The notes under the pieces were generated by a model. The model did no database searches, was not told the DNA's origin, and saw only the letters and a program-made list of their open reading frames with translations. From Candidatus Binatia bacterium (GTDB lineage: Bacteria > Desulfobacterota > Binatia > UBA12015), in contig JAQWJE010000035.1 in NCBI GenBank assembly GCA_029248525.1, forward strand, positions 96,978-160,977: a DNA stretch of 64,000 nt, in the 5' to 3' direction. Each line of letters starts with the position of its first letter. The first letter of the stretch is position 1. Positions 8,269 through 17,656 of the stretch are shown here, piece after piece. A program made the translations under genes and the position numbers.

Positions 8269-9222
8269 CTATTTGGTCCATTGTCCCATTCCTGATCGGT
8301 GGATGACCTCGCCAACGCTCTCGCCGAGAGCCTCCGGTAATCCGGGAATGGTCGCACCGGCCGCCGCGGGGTGCCCGCCACCGCCGCATGCTTCGGCGAG
8401 TTTGGAGAGATCAAAATCGAAATCGGGAGAACGGCGGAACGACATGGCACGGCTTCGCACATCGAAGAGTGCGAAAACGGTGCGTGGACTCGACTTGCCC
8501 CACTCGTCAGCGATTTCGCCGGCGTAACCGTCGCATAAGGCAGAGGTGAGCGTCATGCCCTCGAGTTTTCGGTCGATGCGCGTATCCGTGGCCAGGTTTC
8601 GGTTCCGCTTCAGCTCGCCAAGCACGCGCGTGCGGGCGGCTGCCATCGCGGGCGTGTCGGAGAGATCGTCATCCATGGCGACAAAGGCCTCGTAGCCCTC
8701 GCGGGCCGGCATGACGCGCAGGATCAGACCGAGATCGCGCGAGCCCTCCACCGCATGAATCCAGCGATCATTATCGTCGGCGGACTCGACCATCGGGGCA
8801 AAGGCCTTGAATCGGGGCGAGAGGTTGTCCCCTCCGAGACTGGCGAGGTGCTGGTACGTCAATTTCGCTGCAGAATACTCGTCGCGCACGATCTTGGTTG
8901 CGAAATCGAGCTGGTAGCCACCCGCAGCAAGCCGGTCCATCGCAGTTTTATGATGGTCGATCCAATGCACGATGACACCGGAAGCGATGAGTTGGCGCAG
9001 ATGATCTTCTGTCGCCTCGTCGTTCCAGGAAATATCCGTGATCCAGAGTTCCTCGCCGGGGGCGGGATGGAGGCGTCGAATCGTGTCCCCGACGGTTTTA
9101 TTGGAGGGGAAATGGGCGACAACCTTCTGCCCGTCGTGGAATCTCGCAATGCTGGCTGCTGCGGCCGCTCCGTCAAAACAATGAGGGCCATGGCTGACCA
9201 CGTGGACTGTCTTTTCCTTCAT
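8269..9222 (-). CDS. DHH-family phosphoesterase
   Basis: Cytoplasmic hydrolase of the DHH/DHHA1 superfamily, which includes nanoRNases and pAp phosphatases. About 317 residues. Motifs visible are SHGPHCFDGAAAA (a variant of motif I), ITDISW (motif II), the DHH triad in HWIDHHKTAMD (motif III), and a C-terminal DHHA1 domain ending with GGGGHPAAAGATIPG. The ATG at 9222 (MKEKTVHVVSHG) is chosen because the domain begins immediately after it; an upstream start would add a basic 20-residue tail that is not part of the fold. Substrate cannot be told from sequence. It is part of a long minus-strand run. Confidence 0.85.
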   Translation of the reverse strand: MKEKTVHVVSHGPHCFDGAAAAASIARFHDGQKVVAHFPSNKTVGDTIRRLHPAPGEELWITDISWNDEATEDHLRQLIASGVIVHWIDHHKTAMDRLAAGGYQLDFATKIVRDEYSAAKLTYQHLASLGGDNLSPRFKAFAPMVESADDNDRWIHAVEGSRDLGLILRVMPAREGYEAFVAMDDDLSDTPAMAAARTRVLGELKRNRNLATDTRIDRKLEGMTLTSALCDGYAGEIADEWGKSSPRTVFALFDVRSRAMSFRRSPDFDFDLSKLAEACGGGGHPAAAGATIPGLPEALGESVGEVIHRSGMGQWTK

Positions 9223-9306
9223 GCGAAACACTCTACCACCTCGTCTCCGCCTGCCAAAGGTTGCAGAATTCCCCTCTCGCAAGGCCGCCCGAGCGGGGAG
9301 GCGAGC

Positions 9307-10038
9307 TTACTCGCCGCGCGAGAAGTGGCGCATTTTCTCCAGAGTGAAAGAAGTCGGCGGTCCGCCGGCCACGCGGGTTTCGCGCTGGACCAGTCCGACC
9401 CCGCGGACATACCACTCGCGGATGTCCTGAACGACGGGCGGTGTGCCGGCGCGGGTGAGGGTCTGTTTCGTCTCGACGAGCAAGACATCCGAGAAAGTGC
9501 CGGCGGGGACCTCGACAGTGGTCGTCCGGCCGACCCGACTCTCCCGTTCTCCCTCCACGGTGATCGTGGCATCGCCTTCCTGGGCGAGGATGCGGCTGCG
9601 CGATTTCCAGACATAGCCGGGCTTCAGAAACTTTTCGGAAGGGAGGCCGGGGATGACAGCGGTGACCCTGCCAGCGGCTCTGGATGCGCCGGATTTCCCC
9701 TCCGCCGCGCCACGCGTGGTCAGCGCAAGATTACCGTTCTCGCAGCGGACTTCAGTGATACCGGCCGCTCGCGCCCGGCTTTTTCGGGCCGCCTCACGGA
9801 CGGTTTGGCGAAGCTCCGCGACTTCACCCGATGAGTTTTTTGTCACGGTCGCGACAACCACACTGCGGATAGCCCGAGCGCGACCGGCACCAGAGACCTC
9901 CTCGTATTCCCATCGCGCACCGTCGGGCGTCGGAAACCATGGATTACAAAATCCGGCCACCGTGGATGCCCCTGCGGTTGCTGTGAGCGCCAATGAAAAT
10001 GCGAGGCCGAGAAGTCCGGAGATCGTCGCGATTTTCAT
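9307..10038 (-). CDS. Secreted protein of unknown function
   Basis: 243 residues beginning [20 protein letters not shown], a clear signal peptide with likely cleavage after TAGAS. The mature part is beta-rich: [13 protein letters not shown] near its start, [20 protein letters not shown] mid-protein, and [18 protein letters not shown] and [19 protein letters not shown] towards the end. Segments of the kind 'VPAGTF ... W(Y)xxGVGLVxxE' occur in periplasmic proteins of unknown role. Its ATG overlaps the stop of the methylmalonyl-CoA mutase gene (ATGA), so it is translationally coupled, although the partnership has no obvious metabolic logic. Confidence 0.75.
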   Translation of the reverse strand: MKIATISGLLGLAFSLALTATAGASTVAGFCNPWFPTPDGARWEYEEVSGAGRARAIRSVVVATVTKNSSGEVAELRQTVREAARKSRARAAGITEVRCENGNLALTTRGAAEGKSGASRAAGRVTAVIPGLPSEKFLKPGYVWKSRSRILAQEGDATITVEGERESRVGRTTTVEVPAGTFSDVLLVETKQTLTRAGTPPVVQDIREWYVRGVGLVQRETRVAGGPPTSFTLEKMRHFSRGE

Positions 10039-11627
10039 AGGTGCCCCGGGTCTCGATATTCGCCAAAAACGTCGCGATAGATATCCGAGATTTCGCCAAC
10101 CGAGCATCCCAGATCAACAGCCTTGATCAGATGAGGCATCAGGTTCTGGTCCCCTTCCGCAGCCTTTCGGATCGCATTCAGGGCGTTTTCGACAGACTTG
10201 GGGTCTCGCCCCGCCTTGAATTCCTGAACTCGTTTGATTTGTGTTTTCTCCAGCTCGGGCGGGATGCGCAGGATCTTCAGGTCCTGTGCGGTCTCGCTAC
10301 GGAAACCGTTGACGCCGACGGTGATGCGTTCGCCACGATCTGTTTCGCATTGGGTTTGCCATGCGGATTCGGAGATCTCTGTTTGCGGGAAGCCTTCATC
10401 GATCGCAGCGATCATGCCCCCCCGTGCGTCGATCTCGTCGATCAAATCGCGAGCGGCTTTTTCGATGGCATCCGTGAGCGCCTCGACGGCATAGCTGCCG
10501 CCGAGCGGGTCCACGATGTTGGCCACTCCGCTTTCCTCGGCGATGATTTGCTGGGTGCGGAGGGCGAGTGTCACGGCGTCTTCGGTCGGGAGGGCGAATG
10601 TCTCGTCAAACGAGTTCGTATGCAGAGATTGCACGCCGCCGAGAACACCCGCCAGAGCTTGCAAGGTCACTCGAACGATATTGTTCAGCGGCTGTTGCGC
10701 GGTCAGGGAAACTCCGGCCGTCTGACCGTGCATTCGCAGCCGGCAGGCCTCTTCCTTTTTTGCTCCGTAGCGCTCGCGTACCAATTTGGCCCAGAGCCGT
10801 CTTGCTGCGCGGAGTTTTGCAATTTCCTCGAAAAAATCATTGTGGATATCAAAGAAAAACGAGAGCCGGTGGCCGAAGTCATCGATGCTCAGACGGCCCC
10901 GCGAGACCACTGCATCAATATAGGCCAAACCATCCGCAAGGGTGAACGCGACTTCCTGAATCGCCGTCGCTCCCGCCTCGCGAATATGGTAACCGCTAAT
11001 GGATACCGCATGCCAACGCGGCATTTCTTCCGCACAGAACTCGATCATGTCAGCGACGACTCGAACTGACGGTTCGGGTGGAGAGATCCACTCCTTTTGC
11101 GCAATGAATTCCTTGAGCATGTCGTTCTGGATCGTGCCCGAAAGTTTCGCGCGAGGAATACCGCGTCGCTCGGCAAGGGCGATATACATCGCGAGCAGGA
11201 TCGAAGCCGAGCAGTTGATCGTCATCGACGTCGAGACCTGATCAAGGGGAATGTCGCGGAACAAGATCTCGGCGTCCGCGATGGTCGAGATGGAGACGCC
11301 CTCGCGACCAACTTCGCCAAAGGCTCGGGGGTGGTCCGCGTCGTAGCCCATCAGCGTCGGCATATCGAAAGCCGTGGACAGACCGTCCTGCCCTTCTTCG
11401 AGGAGGAATTGGAAGCGTTCGTTGGTGTCCTCGGGCGAGCCGAACCCGGCGAATTGCCGCATGGTCCATCGGCGGCTGCGGTACATCGTCGCGTATGGAC
11501 CCCGCAGAAAGGGATAGGTTCCGGGCGCACCCACGGTCTCGCGATCCGGGTCGGCTTCGTAGAGTGCCTGCAACGGCAACCCGGAAAGAGTTTTTTCAGG
11601 TCGGAGTTTGTTGTCCTCGGATGCCAT
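10035..11627 (-). CDS. Methylmalonyl-CoA mutase, large (catalytic) subunit
   Basis: Cobalamin-dependent isomerase subunit interconverting methylmalonyl-CoA and succinyl-CoA. At 530 residues it holds the TIM-barrel substrate domain only ([87 protein letters not shown]) and lacks the C-terminal B12-binding domain, so a separate small subunit is required and is not nearby. The Tyr of ATMY and the Arg after PPEPSV correspond, from memory, to Tyr89/Arg207 of the P. shermanii enzyme, which favours methylmalonyl- over isobutyryl-CoA; this needs an alignment. The ATG at 11627 (MASEDNKL) lies 19 bp after the HEAT-protein stop. Confidence 0.88.
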   Translation of the reverse strand: MASEDNKLRPEKTLSGLPLQALYEADPDRETVGAPGTYPFLRGPYATMYRSRRWTMRQFAGFGSPEDTNERFQFLLEEGQDGLSTAFDMPTLMGYDADHPRAFGEVGREGVSISTIADAEILFRDIPLDQVSTSMTINCSASILLAMYIALAERRGIPRAKLSGTIQNDMLKEFIAQKEWISPPEPSVRVVADMIEFCAEEMPRWHAVSISGYHIREAGATAIQEVAFTLADGLAYIDAVVSRGRLSIDDFGHRLSFFFDIHNDFFEEIAKLRAARRLWAKLVRERYGAKKEEACRLRMHGQTAGVSLTAQQPLNNIVRVTLQALAGVLGGVQSLHTNSFDETFALPTEDAVTLALRTQQIIAEESGVANIVDPLGGSYAVEALTDAIEKAARDLIDEIDARGGMIAAIDEGFPQTEISESAWQTQCETDRGERITVGVNGFRSETAQDLKILRIPPELEKTQIKRVQEFKAGRDPKSVENALNAIRKAAEGDQNLMPHLIKAVDLGCSVGEISDIYRDVFGEYRDPGHL

Positions 11628-11646
11628 ATCGCCTGCTTCGGGGCGA

Positions 11647-12456
11647 TCAGTAGGCGAGGGGATTGCCGACACTGGCCGAGGCCGGACGTTGGACTTCATT
11701 GGGGTCCGGACGGAGCGCCTCGATCACGATCTCCGGATTGATCTGGCGCTTTTTGATTTTGGCGATGGCATCGTTGGCGAGTCGTTTGAGGTCGGCATCG
11801 TCGTTCCCCTTGGCGACTTCTTCGAGGCGGTAGATCGAAGCGGGGTCACCGATCGCTCCGAGGGCGAAAATTCCGGTGCCGACAGTGCGTCGCTCCGATT
11901 CCCGGGTCAGAAGGTCACCGATAGGCCGGGCCGCGCGAGGGTCCCCGATTTTGCCGAGGGCGACCAAAACTCGCTGCTTTAGCCAGGGCTCGCTCTCTCG
12001 GAGATAGAGCATCTGGATCAATGAGGTCGTGGCGCCGCTGGCACGCATGGTTCCGAGAGAGTCAATCGCCTTGAGTTGCACACGGTTGTCTTCGTCCGAG
12101 CAGGCCTCGACGAGATACTCGACGGCTTTTTCGTCCTTGGATTGCGCCAGCTGCTTCACGGCAAAAAGACGGATAGTCGGGTCGCTGTCTCGTAGTTCCG
12201 CCGAGAAGTCCTCGGCATCTTCGCTGCCGCCTCCGCTGGCGGCCGGGGGCTGCGCATTGGGTTGCCCGCCCATTCCTCCGCCACCGCCGCCCATGCTCCC
12301 ACCCATGCCACCGCCACCGCCTCCGCCCATCTGGGCGCTGGCATAGGCTGGCATCAGGAGAAGAAGCAGGCAGCTCAAAAGGCGAGCGCCACGGACAATC
12401 GGTTTGGGTCGAAGCACACACGAATTTACGACAGAAACCCGCGAATCGCGCAACAA
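11647..12456 (-). CDS. Exported HEAT-repeat protein with Gly/Met-rich segment
   Basis: Up to 269 residues. A signal peptide ([20 protein letters not shown]) is followed by a low-complexity stretch of about 45 residues made almost only of Gly and Met with Pro/Gln/Ala after it. Residues from about 85 form HEAT/PBS-lyase-like repeats ([57 protein letters not shown]). Such repeats usually mediate protein binding. The reading frame opens at TTG 12456; a GTG at 12417 would give a tidier signal peptide, and I cannot choose between them. Divergent from the LLM oxidoreductase gene, with 73 bp between. Confidence 0.75.
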   Translation of the reverse strand: MLRDSRVSVVNSCVLRPKPIVRGARLLSCLLLLLMPAYASAQMGGGGGGGMGGSMGGGGGGMGGQPNAQPPAASGGGSEDAEDFSAELRDSDPTIRLFAVKQLAQSKDEKAVEYLVEACSDEDNRVQLKAIDSLGTMRASGATTSLIQMLYLRESEPWLKQRVLVALGKIGDPRAARPIGDLLTRESERRTVGTGIFALGAIGDPASIYRLEEVAKGNDDADLKRLANDAIAKIKKRQINPEIVIEALRPDPNEVQRPASASVGNPLAY

Positions 12457-12529
12457 GGGAGGCCGATTCGTGATTTTTCTTTGCGATTCCTCTCGAACTT
12501 CGTGTGATCAGGTGGCAAGAATCGCCGTC

Positions 12530-13576
12530 ATGAGAATTGAAACCGGTGTACCCATCACGGATTGGCGCAAGGTTGGCCCAGCGGCTTCGGCTGCCGAGGC
12601 GAACGGCTTTGATGGGCTTCTGAGCTTCGAGATTACCAATGACCCGTTCGCTCCCTTGATTCCCGCTTGTCTGGCGACCGAAAAAATCCGCCTCGGGACG
12701 GCAATTGCAGTCTGTTTCCCCAGAAGCCCGATGGTGGTGGCCAACACGGCCTGGGATCTGCATGTCCACTCCGGGGGGCGCTTTACCCTGGGGCTAGGTA
12801 CGCAGGTAAAAGGCCATAACGAACGGCGCTTCAGTGTTCCCTGGACCCCGCCTCTACCTCGATTGCGAGAATATATTCAGGCTTTGCGGGCCATCTGGCG
12901 CTGTTGGGAAAAGAAGGAAAAGCTCGATTTTCGAGGAGAGCACTATCAATTCACCTTGATGACCCCGGAGTTCGCGCCGCCCCCCGCGGGATTGCCTCCG
13001 ATCCCGATCACGATCGCAGCGGTCCGCCCGGCCATGCTGCGGCTCGCAGGTCGTATGTGCGATGGCGTTCGCCTGCATGGCTTTGCCACCAAGCGATACG
13101 TGGATGAGGTCGCCATGCCCAAAATCACTGAAGGTTTGGCCGCGGCGGGACGCGACCGGTCCACCTTCGAGGTTTGGGGTGGCGGGTTTCTCGCGACGGG
13201 TAAGGACTCGGACGCCGTGGCGAAGGCTTGCGAAGCGATTCGCTACCGAATCGCCTTTTACGGCTCGACCCGCAGTTACCACCCGGTTCTGGAGATCCAT
13301 GGCTGGGAGGATCTCGGAATGAAGCTGCATGCCATGTCGAAGGAAGGGCAATGGGATAAAATGGCTGCGGAGGTGCCTGATGAGGTTCTCGAAGCCTTCA
13401 CGGTGATTGGGACCTATGGCGAATTGGCGCCCAAATTCGAGGCGCGTTACGGCGGGATTACCGACAGCACAACGATTGAATTCAAAGGGATTCCTGATGG
13501 AGAAGCGCAGGAAATCCTGCAGGACCTGAAGCGGGTCAATAGTCCCTTTACCGGCTTTGCGCTGGATTGGCCCTGA
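12530..13576 (+). CDS. LLM-class F420-dependent oxidoreductase (TIGR03617-like)
   Basis: Luciferase-like TIM-barrel oxidoreductase, 348 residues, probably using coenzyme F420 rather than FMN. Visible signatures: AASAAEANGFDGLLSFE at the first helix, TEKIRLGTAIAVCFPRSP, the GGRFTLGLGTQVKGHNERRF segment typical of F420-type LLM proteins, and PIPITIAAVRPAMLRLAGRM. Substrate unknown. The ATG at 12530 (MRIETGVPITDW) is chosen because the first strand begins there; an upstream start would add about 42 unrelated residues. A second LLM enzyme is at 54208-55035. Confidence 0.85.
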   Translation: MRIETGVPITDWRKVGPAASAAEANGFDGLLSFEITNDPFAPLIPACLATEKIRLGTAIAVCFPRSPMVVANTAWDLHVHSGGRFTLGLGTQVKGHNERRFSVPWTPPLPRLREYIQALRAIWRCWEKKEKLDFRGEHYQFTLMTPEFAPPPAGLPPIPITIAAVRPAMLRLAGRMCDGVRLHGFATKRYVDEVAMPKITEGLAAAGRDRSTFEVWGGGFLATGKDSDAVAKACEAIRYRIAFYGSTRSYHPVLEIHGWEDLGMKLHAMSKEGQWDKMAAEVPDEVLEAFTVIGTYGELAPKFEARYGGITDSTTIEFKGIPDGEAQEILQDLKRVNSPFTGFALDWP

Positions 13577-13582
13577 GGATTT

Positions 13583-13662
13583 GGCGGGTAGCCCCGCCGG
13601 ATCCTCGAACGGAACGCTTTCAGGGTGAAGGGGCGTATGCCGGAGGCTGAAAAACCTCCGGC
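13583..13662 (+). terminator. Two hairpins after the LLM gene, possible terminator
   Basis: GGCGGG/CCCGCC with a 4-nt loop (13583-13598) starts 6 bp after the LLM stop codon. A second, 8-bp perfect stem GCCGGAGG/CCTCCGGC with loop CTGAAAAA lies at 13639-13662. Neither is followed directly by a U-run; TTTT occurs about 11 nt after the second. They may end the LLM transcript or shield the leader of the next gene. Confidence 0.35.
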
Positions 13663-13716
13663 CGTGTGGGTCGTTTTGGTGGCGACGGCTGGGGCGGAGT
13701 GGTATCTCCGATCTTG

Positions 13717-14415
13717 ATGCCCCGCGTCGTGAAAAGATATACGAACCGAAAACTCTATGACACAGCGACCAGTCGGTACGTTTCGCTGGATGACGTTGCG
13801 GTCTTCGTCCGTGCCGGAGAAGAGGTGCAAGTCCTCGATAACGTCTCCGGAGATGATCTGACCTCCGTGACTCTGGCCCAGATCATTCTGGAAGATGAAC
13901 GTCGCAAGAAGAGCTTTGTATCAATCCCCCTTTTGGAGGATTTGGTGCGCGGCGGTGGCGACGCAATCGTGGATGCTACCCGTCAGGCAACCGAGGTCAT
14001 CGATGATTTCCGCTCGAAAGCCGAGCAACGAGTGAATGACCTGGTTGCCGAAGGCGTATCGCGTCGGGATGCGTTTATGGGCGTGATCGACAGTTCTCGC
14101 ACGCGGCTCGATAATCTGCAGAAGCAAATCGACGATGGCGTGCGCGATTCGATCGATCGCTTCCGCGACGCCACAGGCATCGGTGCGGAACTGGAGAAGC
14201 TTGAAGCCGGGCTTCGCGAAGTCGAAGGTCGGATTCGGAGTCTTCTTCTGCAGGAGGAAGCGGCCGAGCAGGCAAAGGAAGCGGCGGATTCCCGTCCGGA
14301 GAATGCAGCAGGCCCGGAAGAGGCTTCCCTGAAAGCCGAACCGGAGAATGCGGAAGCCGGGAAAGCCGATCCGGGGCATGCGGAGTCGGCGAGTACGGAG
14401 CCGCCAACAAACTGA
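13717..14415 (+). CDS. PHA-accumulation regulator-like protein (PhaR DNA-binding domain)
   Basis: 232 residues starting MPRVVKRYTNRKLYDTATSR, the hallmark of the PHB/PHA accumulation regulator DNA-binding domain, continuing SRYVSLDDVAVFVRAGEEVQVLD. PhaR proteins repress phasin and PHA genes and also bind the polymer granule. The middle (about residues 75-185) is a long helical, phasin-like segment (DATRQATEVIDDFRSKAEQR). The tail from about 190 is an Ala/Glu/Pro-rich disordered stretch. No PHA synthase is in the window. The ATG at 13717 coincides with the domain's first residue. Confidence 0.8.
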   Translation: MPRVVKRYTNRKLYDTATSRYVSLDDVAVFVRAGEEVQVLDNVSGDDLTSVTLAQIILEDERRKKSFVSIPLLEDLVRGGGDAIVDATRQATEVIDDFRSKAEQRVNDLVAEGVSRRDAFMGVIDSSRTRLDNLQKQIDDGVRDSIDRFRDATGIGAELEKLEAGLREVEGRIRSLLLQEEAAEQAKEAADSRPENAAGPEEASLKAEPENAEAGKADPGHAESASTEPPTN

Positions 14416-14492
14416 ACGAGTCATCTCCGAGGACGGAACGATCGCACACGCGGTCTTTACAGGGCCGGAGAGAATGATAGGCGCAAACGAGG

Positions 14493-14840
14493 ATGGGCAA
14501 GAGACGCAAGGATTTACGGGGCAAGAAATCGGTCACGGCGGCCGGTTCGAAAAAAGCCAAGCCCTCGGCTCAGGATGAGAAACTGCAGATCCTGGTCGGA
14601 GAGCTGCGTGATGTTGCCGAGTCGATCGGGATTCGTGTCCGACGCGAGCGTTTGAAGCGCGAAGTCGGCTACTCGGTGCGCAGCGGTCTTTGCCGCGTGG
14701 AAGGCGAAGAGGTTCTCCTGCTCGAGAGTGATCTCTCTCCTGATATTCAGGTGGATTTACTGGTCGGCGTGCTTGCGGGCCGCGATCTGAGCCTTGTGGA
14801 GTTGACGCCGGATACCCGGCGGTTGCTTCAGGAAGTGTGA
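14493..14840 (+). CDS. Small conserved-looking protein of unknown function
   Basis: 115 residues. The first 28 are strongly basic (MGKRRKDLRGKKS), then an alpha/beta segment follows: KLQILVGELRDVAESIGIRV, RRERLKREVGYSVRSGLCRV, and EVLLLESDLSPDIQVDLLVG. No family recognised with confidence. The gene is followed 6 bp later by the Fur-family gene and preceded by the PhaR-like gene, all on the plus strand, so co-transcription is likely. The basic tail suggests nucleic-acid contact, which is inference only. Confidence 0.65.
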   Translation: MGKRRKDLRGKKSVTAAGSKKAKPSAQDEKLQILVGELRDVAESIGIRVRRERLKREVGYSVRSGLCRVEGEEVLLLESDLSPDIQVDLLVGVLAGRDLSLVELTPDTRRLLQEV

Positions 14841-14846
14841 TGCAAG

Positions 14847-15302
14847 ATGGCTTCCGGGGAAGAAAGATTTGTCGCCTTTCGAGCAGCCTTGAAGCAAAAA
14901 GGGCTGAAAACGACCTCTCAGCGAGATGATATTGCCCGGACTTTTTTTGCCAGCAGCAAGCATTTGAGCATCGATGACCTTTATCGCGAGGTGAGGGATA
15001 TCAATCCTGGCGTCGGCTACGCCACGGTCTACCGCACGATGAAGCTTCTCAAGGACTGTGAATTCGCCGAGGAGCAACACTTCGCCGATGGTCATACGCG
15101 CTACGAGAATGCCGATGTCGAGGAACATCATGACCATATTCTCTGCGATGATTGCGGGAAAATTGTCGAGTTTGCCGACGAGTCGATCGAGCGTCTGCAG
15201 GAAGAGATCGCCGCGCGCCTTGGATTTGTGCTCTCGCATCATCGGATGGAACTCTACGGCGTCTGCGAGCCCTGCCGCACGAAAAAACAAGAGGAAGCCT
15301 GA
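14847..15302 (+). CDS. fur: Fur-family metal-responsive repressor
   Basis: 151-residue regulator that binds Fe(II) or another divalent metal and represses metal-uptake or stress genes. The winged-helix region is at residues 10-85 (KTTSQRDDIARTFFASSKHL, GYATVYRTMKLLKDCEFAEE). The metal region carries HHDHILCDDCGKIVEFADE and a second Cys pair CEPC, giving the CxxC...CxxC structural zinc site. HHDH and the later SHH are typical of Fur. Whether it is Fur, Zur or PerR cannot be settled by eye, but overall pattern fits Fur best. Confidence 0.85.
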   Translation: MASGEERFVAFRAALKQKGLKTTSQRDDIARTFFASSKHLSIDDLYREVRDINPGVGYATVYRTMKLLKDCEFAEEQHFADGHTRYENADVEEHHDHILCDDCGKIVEFADESIERLQEEIAARLGFVLSHHRMELYGVCEPCRTKKQEEA

Positions 15303-15316
15303 GATCCTTCTTGCGC

Positions 15317-15364
15317 GGCGCTCGCGGGCTTCCCGATCCGAAGCAATCGGTCGGGCGCCTTTTC
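15317..15364 (+). terminator. Weak terminator-like hairpin after the Fur-family gene
   Basis: GGCGC (15317-15321) can pair with GCGCC (15355-15359), with an inner CCGAT/ATCGG pair, followed by TTTTC. The stem is interrupted, so it is only a weak candidate for an intrinsic terminator between the fur-like and namZ-like genes. Confidence 0.25.
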
Positions 15365-15434
15365 TCGGCGGCGCACGGATGGCCTGGCGCTGGGTCCATT
15401 GCTCCGACGGCCTCCCCGTGAGAGGGTCCGCGCG

Positions 15435-16646
15435 ATGAAACTGGGGATCGATCGCTTTCTCGACGACCCGAAATTGCGGAGCGCATGCAGGGGGCGTCGG
15501 GTCGCCTTGTTGGGGCACCCGGCTTCGGTCACATCGGATTTGACGCATTCGCTGGATGCCCTGGTTTCGTTGGAAGGGCTTCAGGTGACCGCCGCTTTGG
15601 GACCGCAGCACGGCATGCGCGGTGAGAAGCAGGACAATATGATCGAGACGGCGGATACGATTGATCCGCGGCTCGGTATTCCCGTGTTCAGCTTGTATGG
15701 TGAGACGCGGCGACCGACGCCCGAGATGTTGGCAAACTTCGATGTTCTGCTCGTGGATCTGCAGGATCTCGGCTGCCGCATCTATACCTTTGCGACCACG
15801 CTTCTCTATGTTCTGGAAGCGGCCGCAGGTGCCGGTCAGACCGTGATTGTTCTCGATCGCCCCAATCCGATCGGTCGCCCCGTGGGCGGACTTTCGCTGC
15901 AGCCCGGCCACGAGAGTTTTGTCGGTGCAGCGACCTTCCCGATGCGTCACGGGCTGACGCTTGGCGAACTGGCGCGCTGGTATGCGGAACATTTCTCTCT
16001 ATCGACCGACCTGCATATCGTGGCGATGGAAGGGTGGGCTCCGCACGAGGGGCCGGGATACGGCTGGCCGGACAGCCAGTTGAGCTGGGTGAACCCGAGC
16101 CCCAACGCACCGAATGTTTCCATGGCGCGCTGTTACCCGGGCACCGTTCTGCTGGAAGGCACGACTCTATCGGAAGGGCGCGGCACCACCCGCCCGCTTG
16201 AAGGCCTGGGAGCGCCGGATCTGGATATTCCCGCCATTCTCGGCGAGATGGAGCGACTCGCGCCGCAGTGGCTGGCCGGTTGCCGGATTCGTCCGGCATT
16301 TTTTGAGCCGACGTTTCACAAATATGCGGGAGAACTCTGTGCCGCGATGCAGATTCACGTCGATGGTCCATTCTATGATCACCACAGGTTCTCCCCCTTC
16401 AAATTGATCGCGTTGGCTTTCAAATCGATTCGGAATCTCCACCCCGATTATGATCTCTGGCGTGATTTTCCCTACGAATACGTCACCGGTCGCCTCGCGA
16501 TCGATGTGATCGCCGGCGGGCCGCGGCTGCGGGAATGGGTCGATGATCCCGCATCAGCGCCCGGTGATCTCGAGCAATGGATTACCGCGGATGCCGAGCG
16601 TTGGGCCGAGCAGAGCGCGGCCGCAAAGATCTACGAGGTTCCTTGA
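15435..16646 (+). CDS. namZ: DUF1343 / NamZ-like exo-beta-N-acetylmuramidase
   Basis: Member of the DUF1343 family, whose characterised member NamZ releases terminal MurNAc from peptidoglycan fragments during muropeptide recycling. The 403-residue protein shows family signatures LGPQHGMRG, LLVDLQDLGCRIYTF, VLDRPNPIG, PNAPNVSMARCYPGTVLLEG and TTLSEGRGTTRPLEG. No obvious signal peptide is seen, so it would act in the cytoplasm unless the start is further upstream. The ATG at 15435 is chosen because it precedes the domain; the stop overlaps the start of the aldo/keto reductase gene (TGATG). Confidence 0.85.
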   Translation: MKLGIDRFLDDPKLRSACRGRRVALLGHPASVTSDLTHSLDALVSLEGLQVTAALGPQHGMRGEKQDNMIETADTIDPRLGIPVFSLYGETRRPTPEMLANFDVLLVDLQDLGCRIYTFATTLLYVLEAAAGAGQTVIVLDRPNPIGRPVGGLSLQPGHESFVGAATFPMRHGLTLGELARWYAEHFSLSTDLHIVAMEGWAPHEGPGYGWPDSQLSWVNPSPNAPNVSMARCYPGTVLLEGTTLSEGRGTTRPLEGLGAPDLDIPAILGEMERLAPQWLAGCRIRPAFFEPTFHKYAGELCAAMQIHVDGPFYDHHRFSPFKLIALAFKSIRNLHPDYDLWRDFPYEYVTGRLAIDVIAGGPRLREWVDDPASAPGDLEQWITADAERWAEQSAAAKIYEVP

Positions 16647-17656
16647 TGAAGTATACGTATCTTGGTGAAACGGGCGTGCAGGTCTCCCGCATCTGTCTGG
16701 GGTGCATGAGTTATGGGGACCCGGCGTGGCGCCCCTGGGTTTTGGACGAGGAAGCCTCCGAGCCATTCTTTCGGCGTGCGGTCGAGGCGGGCATCAACTT
16801 CTTCGATACCGCCGATATGTACTCGATGGGTCGCAGTGAGGAAGTCACGGGGCGATGGCTCAAGAAATACGCTCGACGCGATGAGGTGGTCATCGCCACG
16901 AAAGTCTTCTTTCCCATGAACGACAAACCGAATATGGGAGGACTTTCGCGCAAGCATATCCAGCAAAGTTGCGAGGACAGCCTGCGACGGCTCGGTGTGG
17001 ACGAGATCGATTTGCTGCAGATCCATCGACTCGATCCCCGCACCTCGATCAGCGAGACGATGCGCGCCCTGGACTCTCTCGTGCAACAAGGCAAGGTGCG
17101 CTACATCGGTGCGAGCTCGCTCTATGCCTGGGAGTTCATGAAGGCGCTCGCCTTCTCGGACGCCAACGGATTGGCCCGTTTCGTCACCATGCAGAATCAC
17201 TATAATCTCGTCTACCGCGAGGAAGAACGCGAGATGCTGCCGCTTTGCGAGACCGAAGGCATTCGCTCGATCCCCTGGTCGCCGCTCGCGCGTGGCATGC
17301 TCGCTGGCACTCGTAAAAAATTAGGCGACGACTCGACCGTTCGATCGGCATCCGACGGTCTCGATCAGGTTCTCTATGACCAGCCCTCGGATTGGGATGT
17401 TGTCGAAGCCGTCTGCGCTCTGGCCGCAGAGCGCGGCGTGAAGCCCGCCCAGATCGCGCACGCCTGGCTGCTGGGCAATCCCGTCGTCGCGGCCCCGATC
17501 GTGGGGGCGACACGGATGGAACACCTCGAGGATGCCGTGGCCGCGGTCGAAATCGAGCTATCCCAAGAAGAGCGCCGCCTTCTCGAGGCCCCCTACCTCG
17601 CGCATCCGGTCAAAGGCATGGCACCGCCCGCCCCACACAGGTTCGGGCGCCGCTAG
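16646..17656 (+). CDS. Aldo/keto reductase
   Basis: NADPH-dependent carbonyl reductase of the AKR superfamily, 336 residues. The catalytic tetrad is visible: Asp and Tyr in FDTADMYSMG, Lys in VIATKVFF and His in LLQIHRLDP. Cofactor-binding elements include SPLARGMLAGT and PIVGATRMEHLEDA near the C-terminus. The sequence most resembles the YajO/versicolorin-type AKRs that act on small aldehydes. Coupled to the NamZ-like gene by a 1-bp overlap. Physiological substrate unknown. Confidence 0.9.
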   Translation: MKYTYLGETGVQVSRICLGCMSYGDPAWRPWVLDEEASEPFFRRAVEAGINFFDTADMYSMGRSEEVTGRWLKKYARRDEVVIATKVFFPMNDKPNMGGLSRKHIQQSCEDSLRRLGVDEIDLLQIHRLDPRTSISETMRALDSLVQQGKVRYIGASSLYAWEFMKALAFSDANGLARFVTMQNHYNLVYREEEREMLPLCETEGIRSIPWSPLARGMLAGTRKKLGDDSTVRSASDGLDQVLYDQPSDWDVVEAVCALAAERGVKPAQIAHAWLLGNPVVAAPIVGATRMEHLEDAVAAVEIELSQEERRLLEAPYLAHPVKGMAPPAPHRFGRR

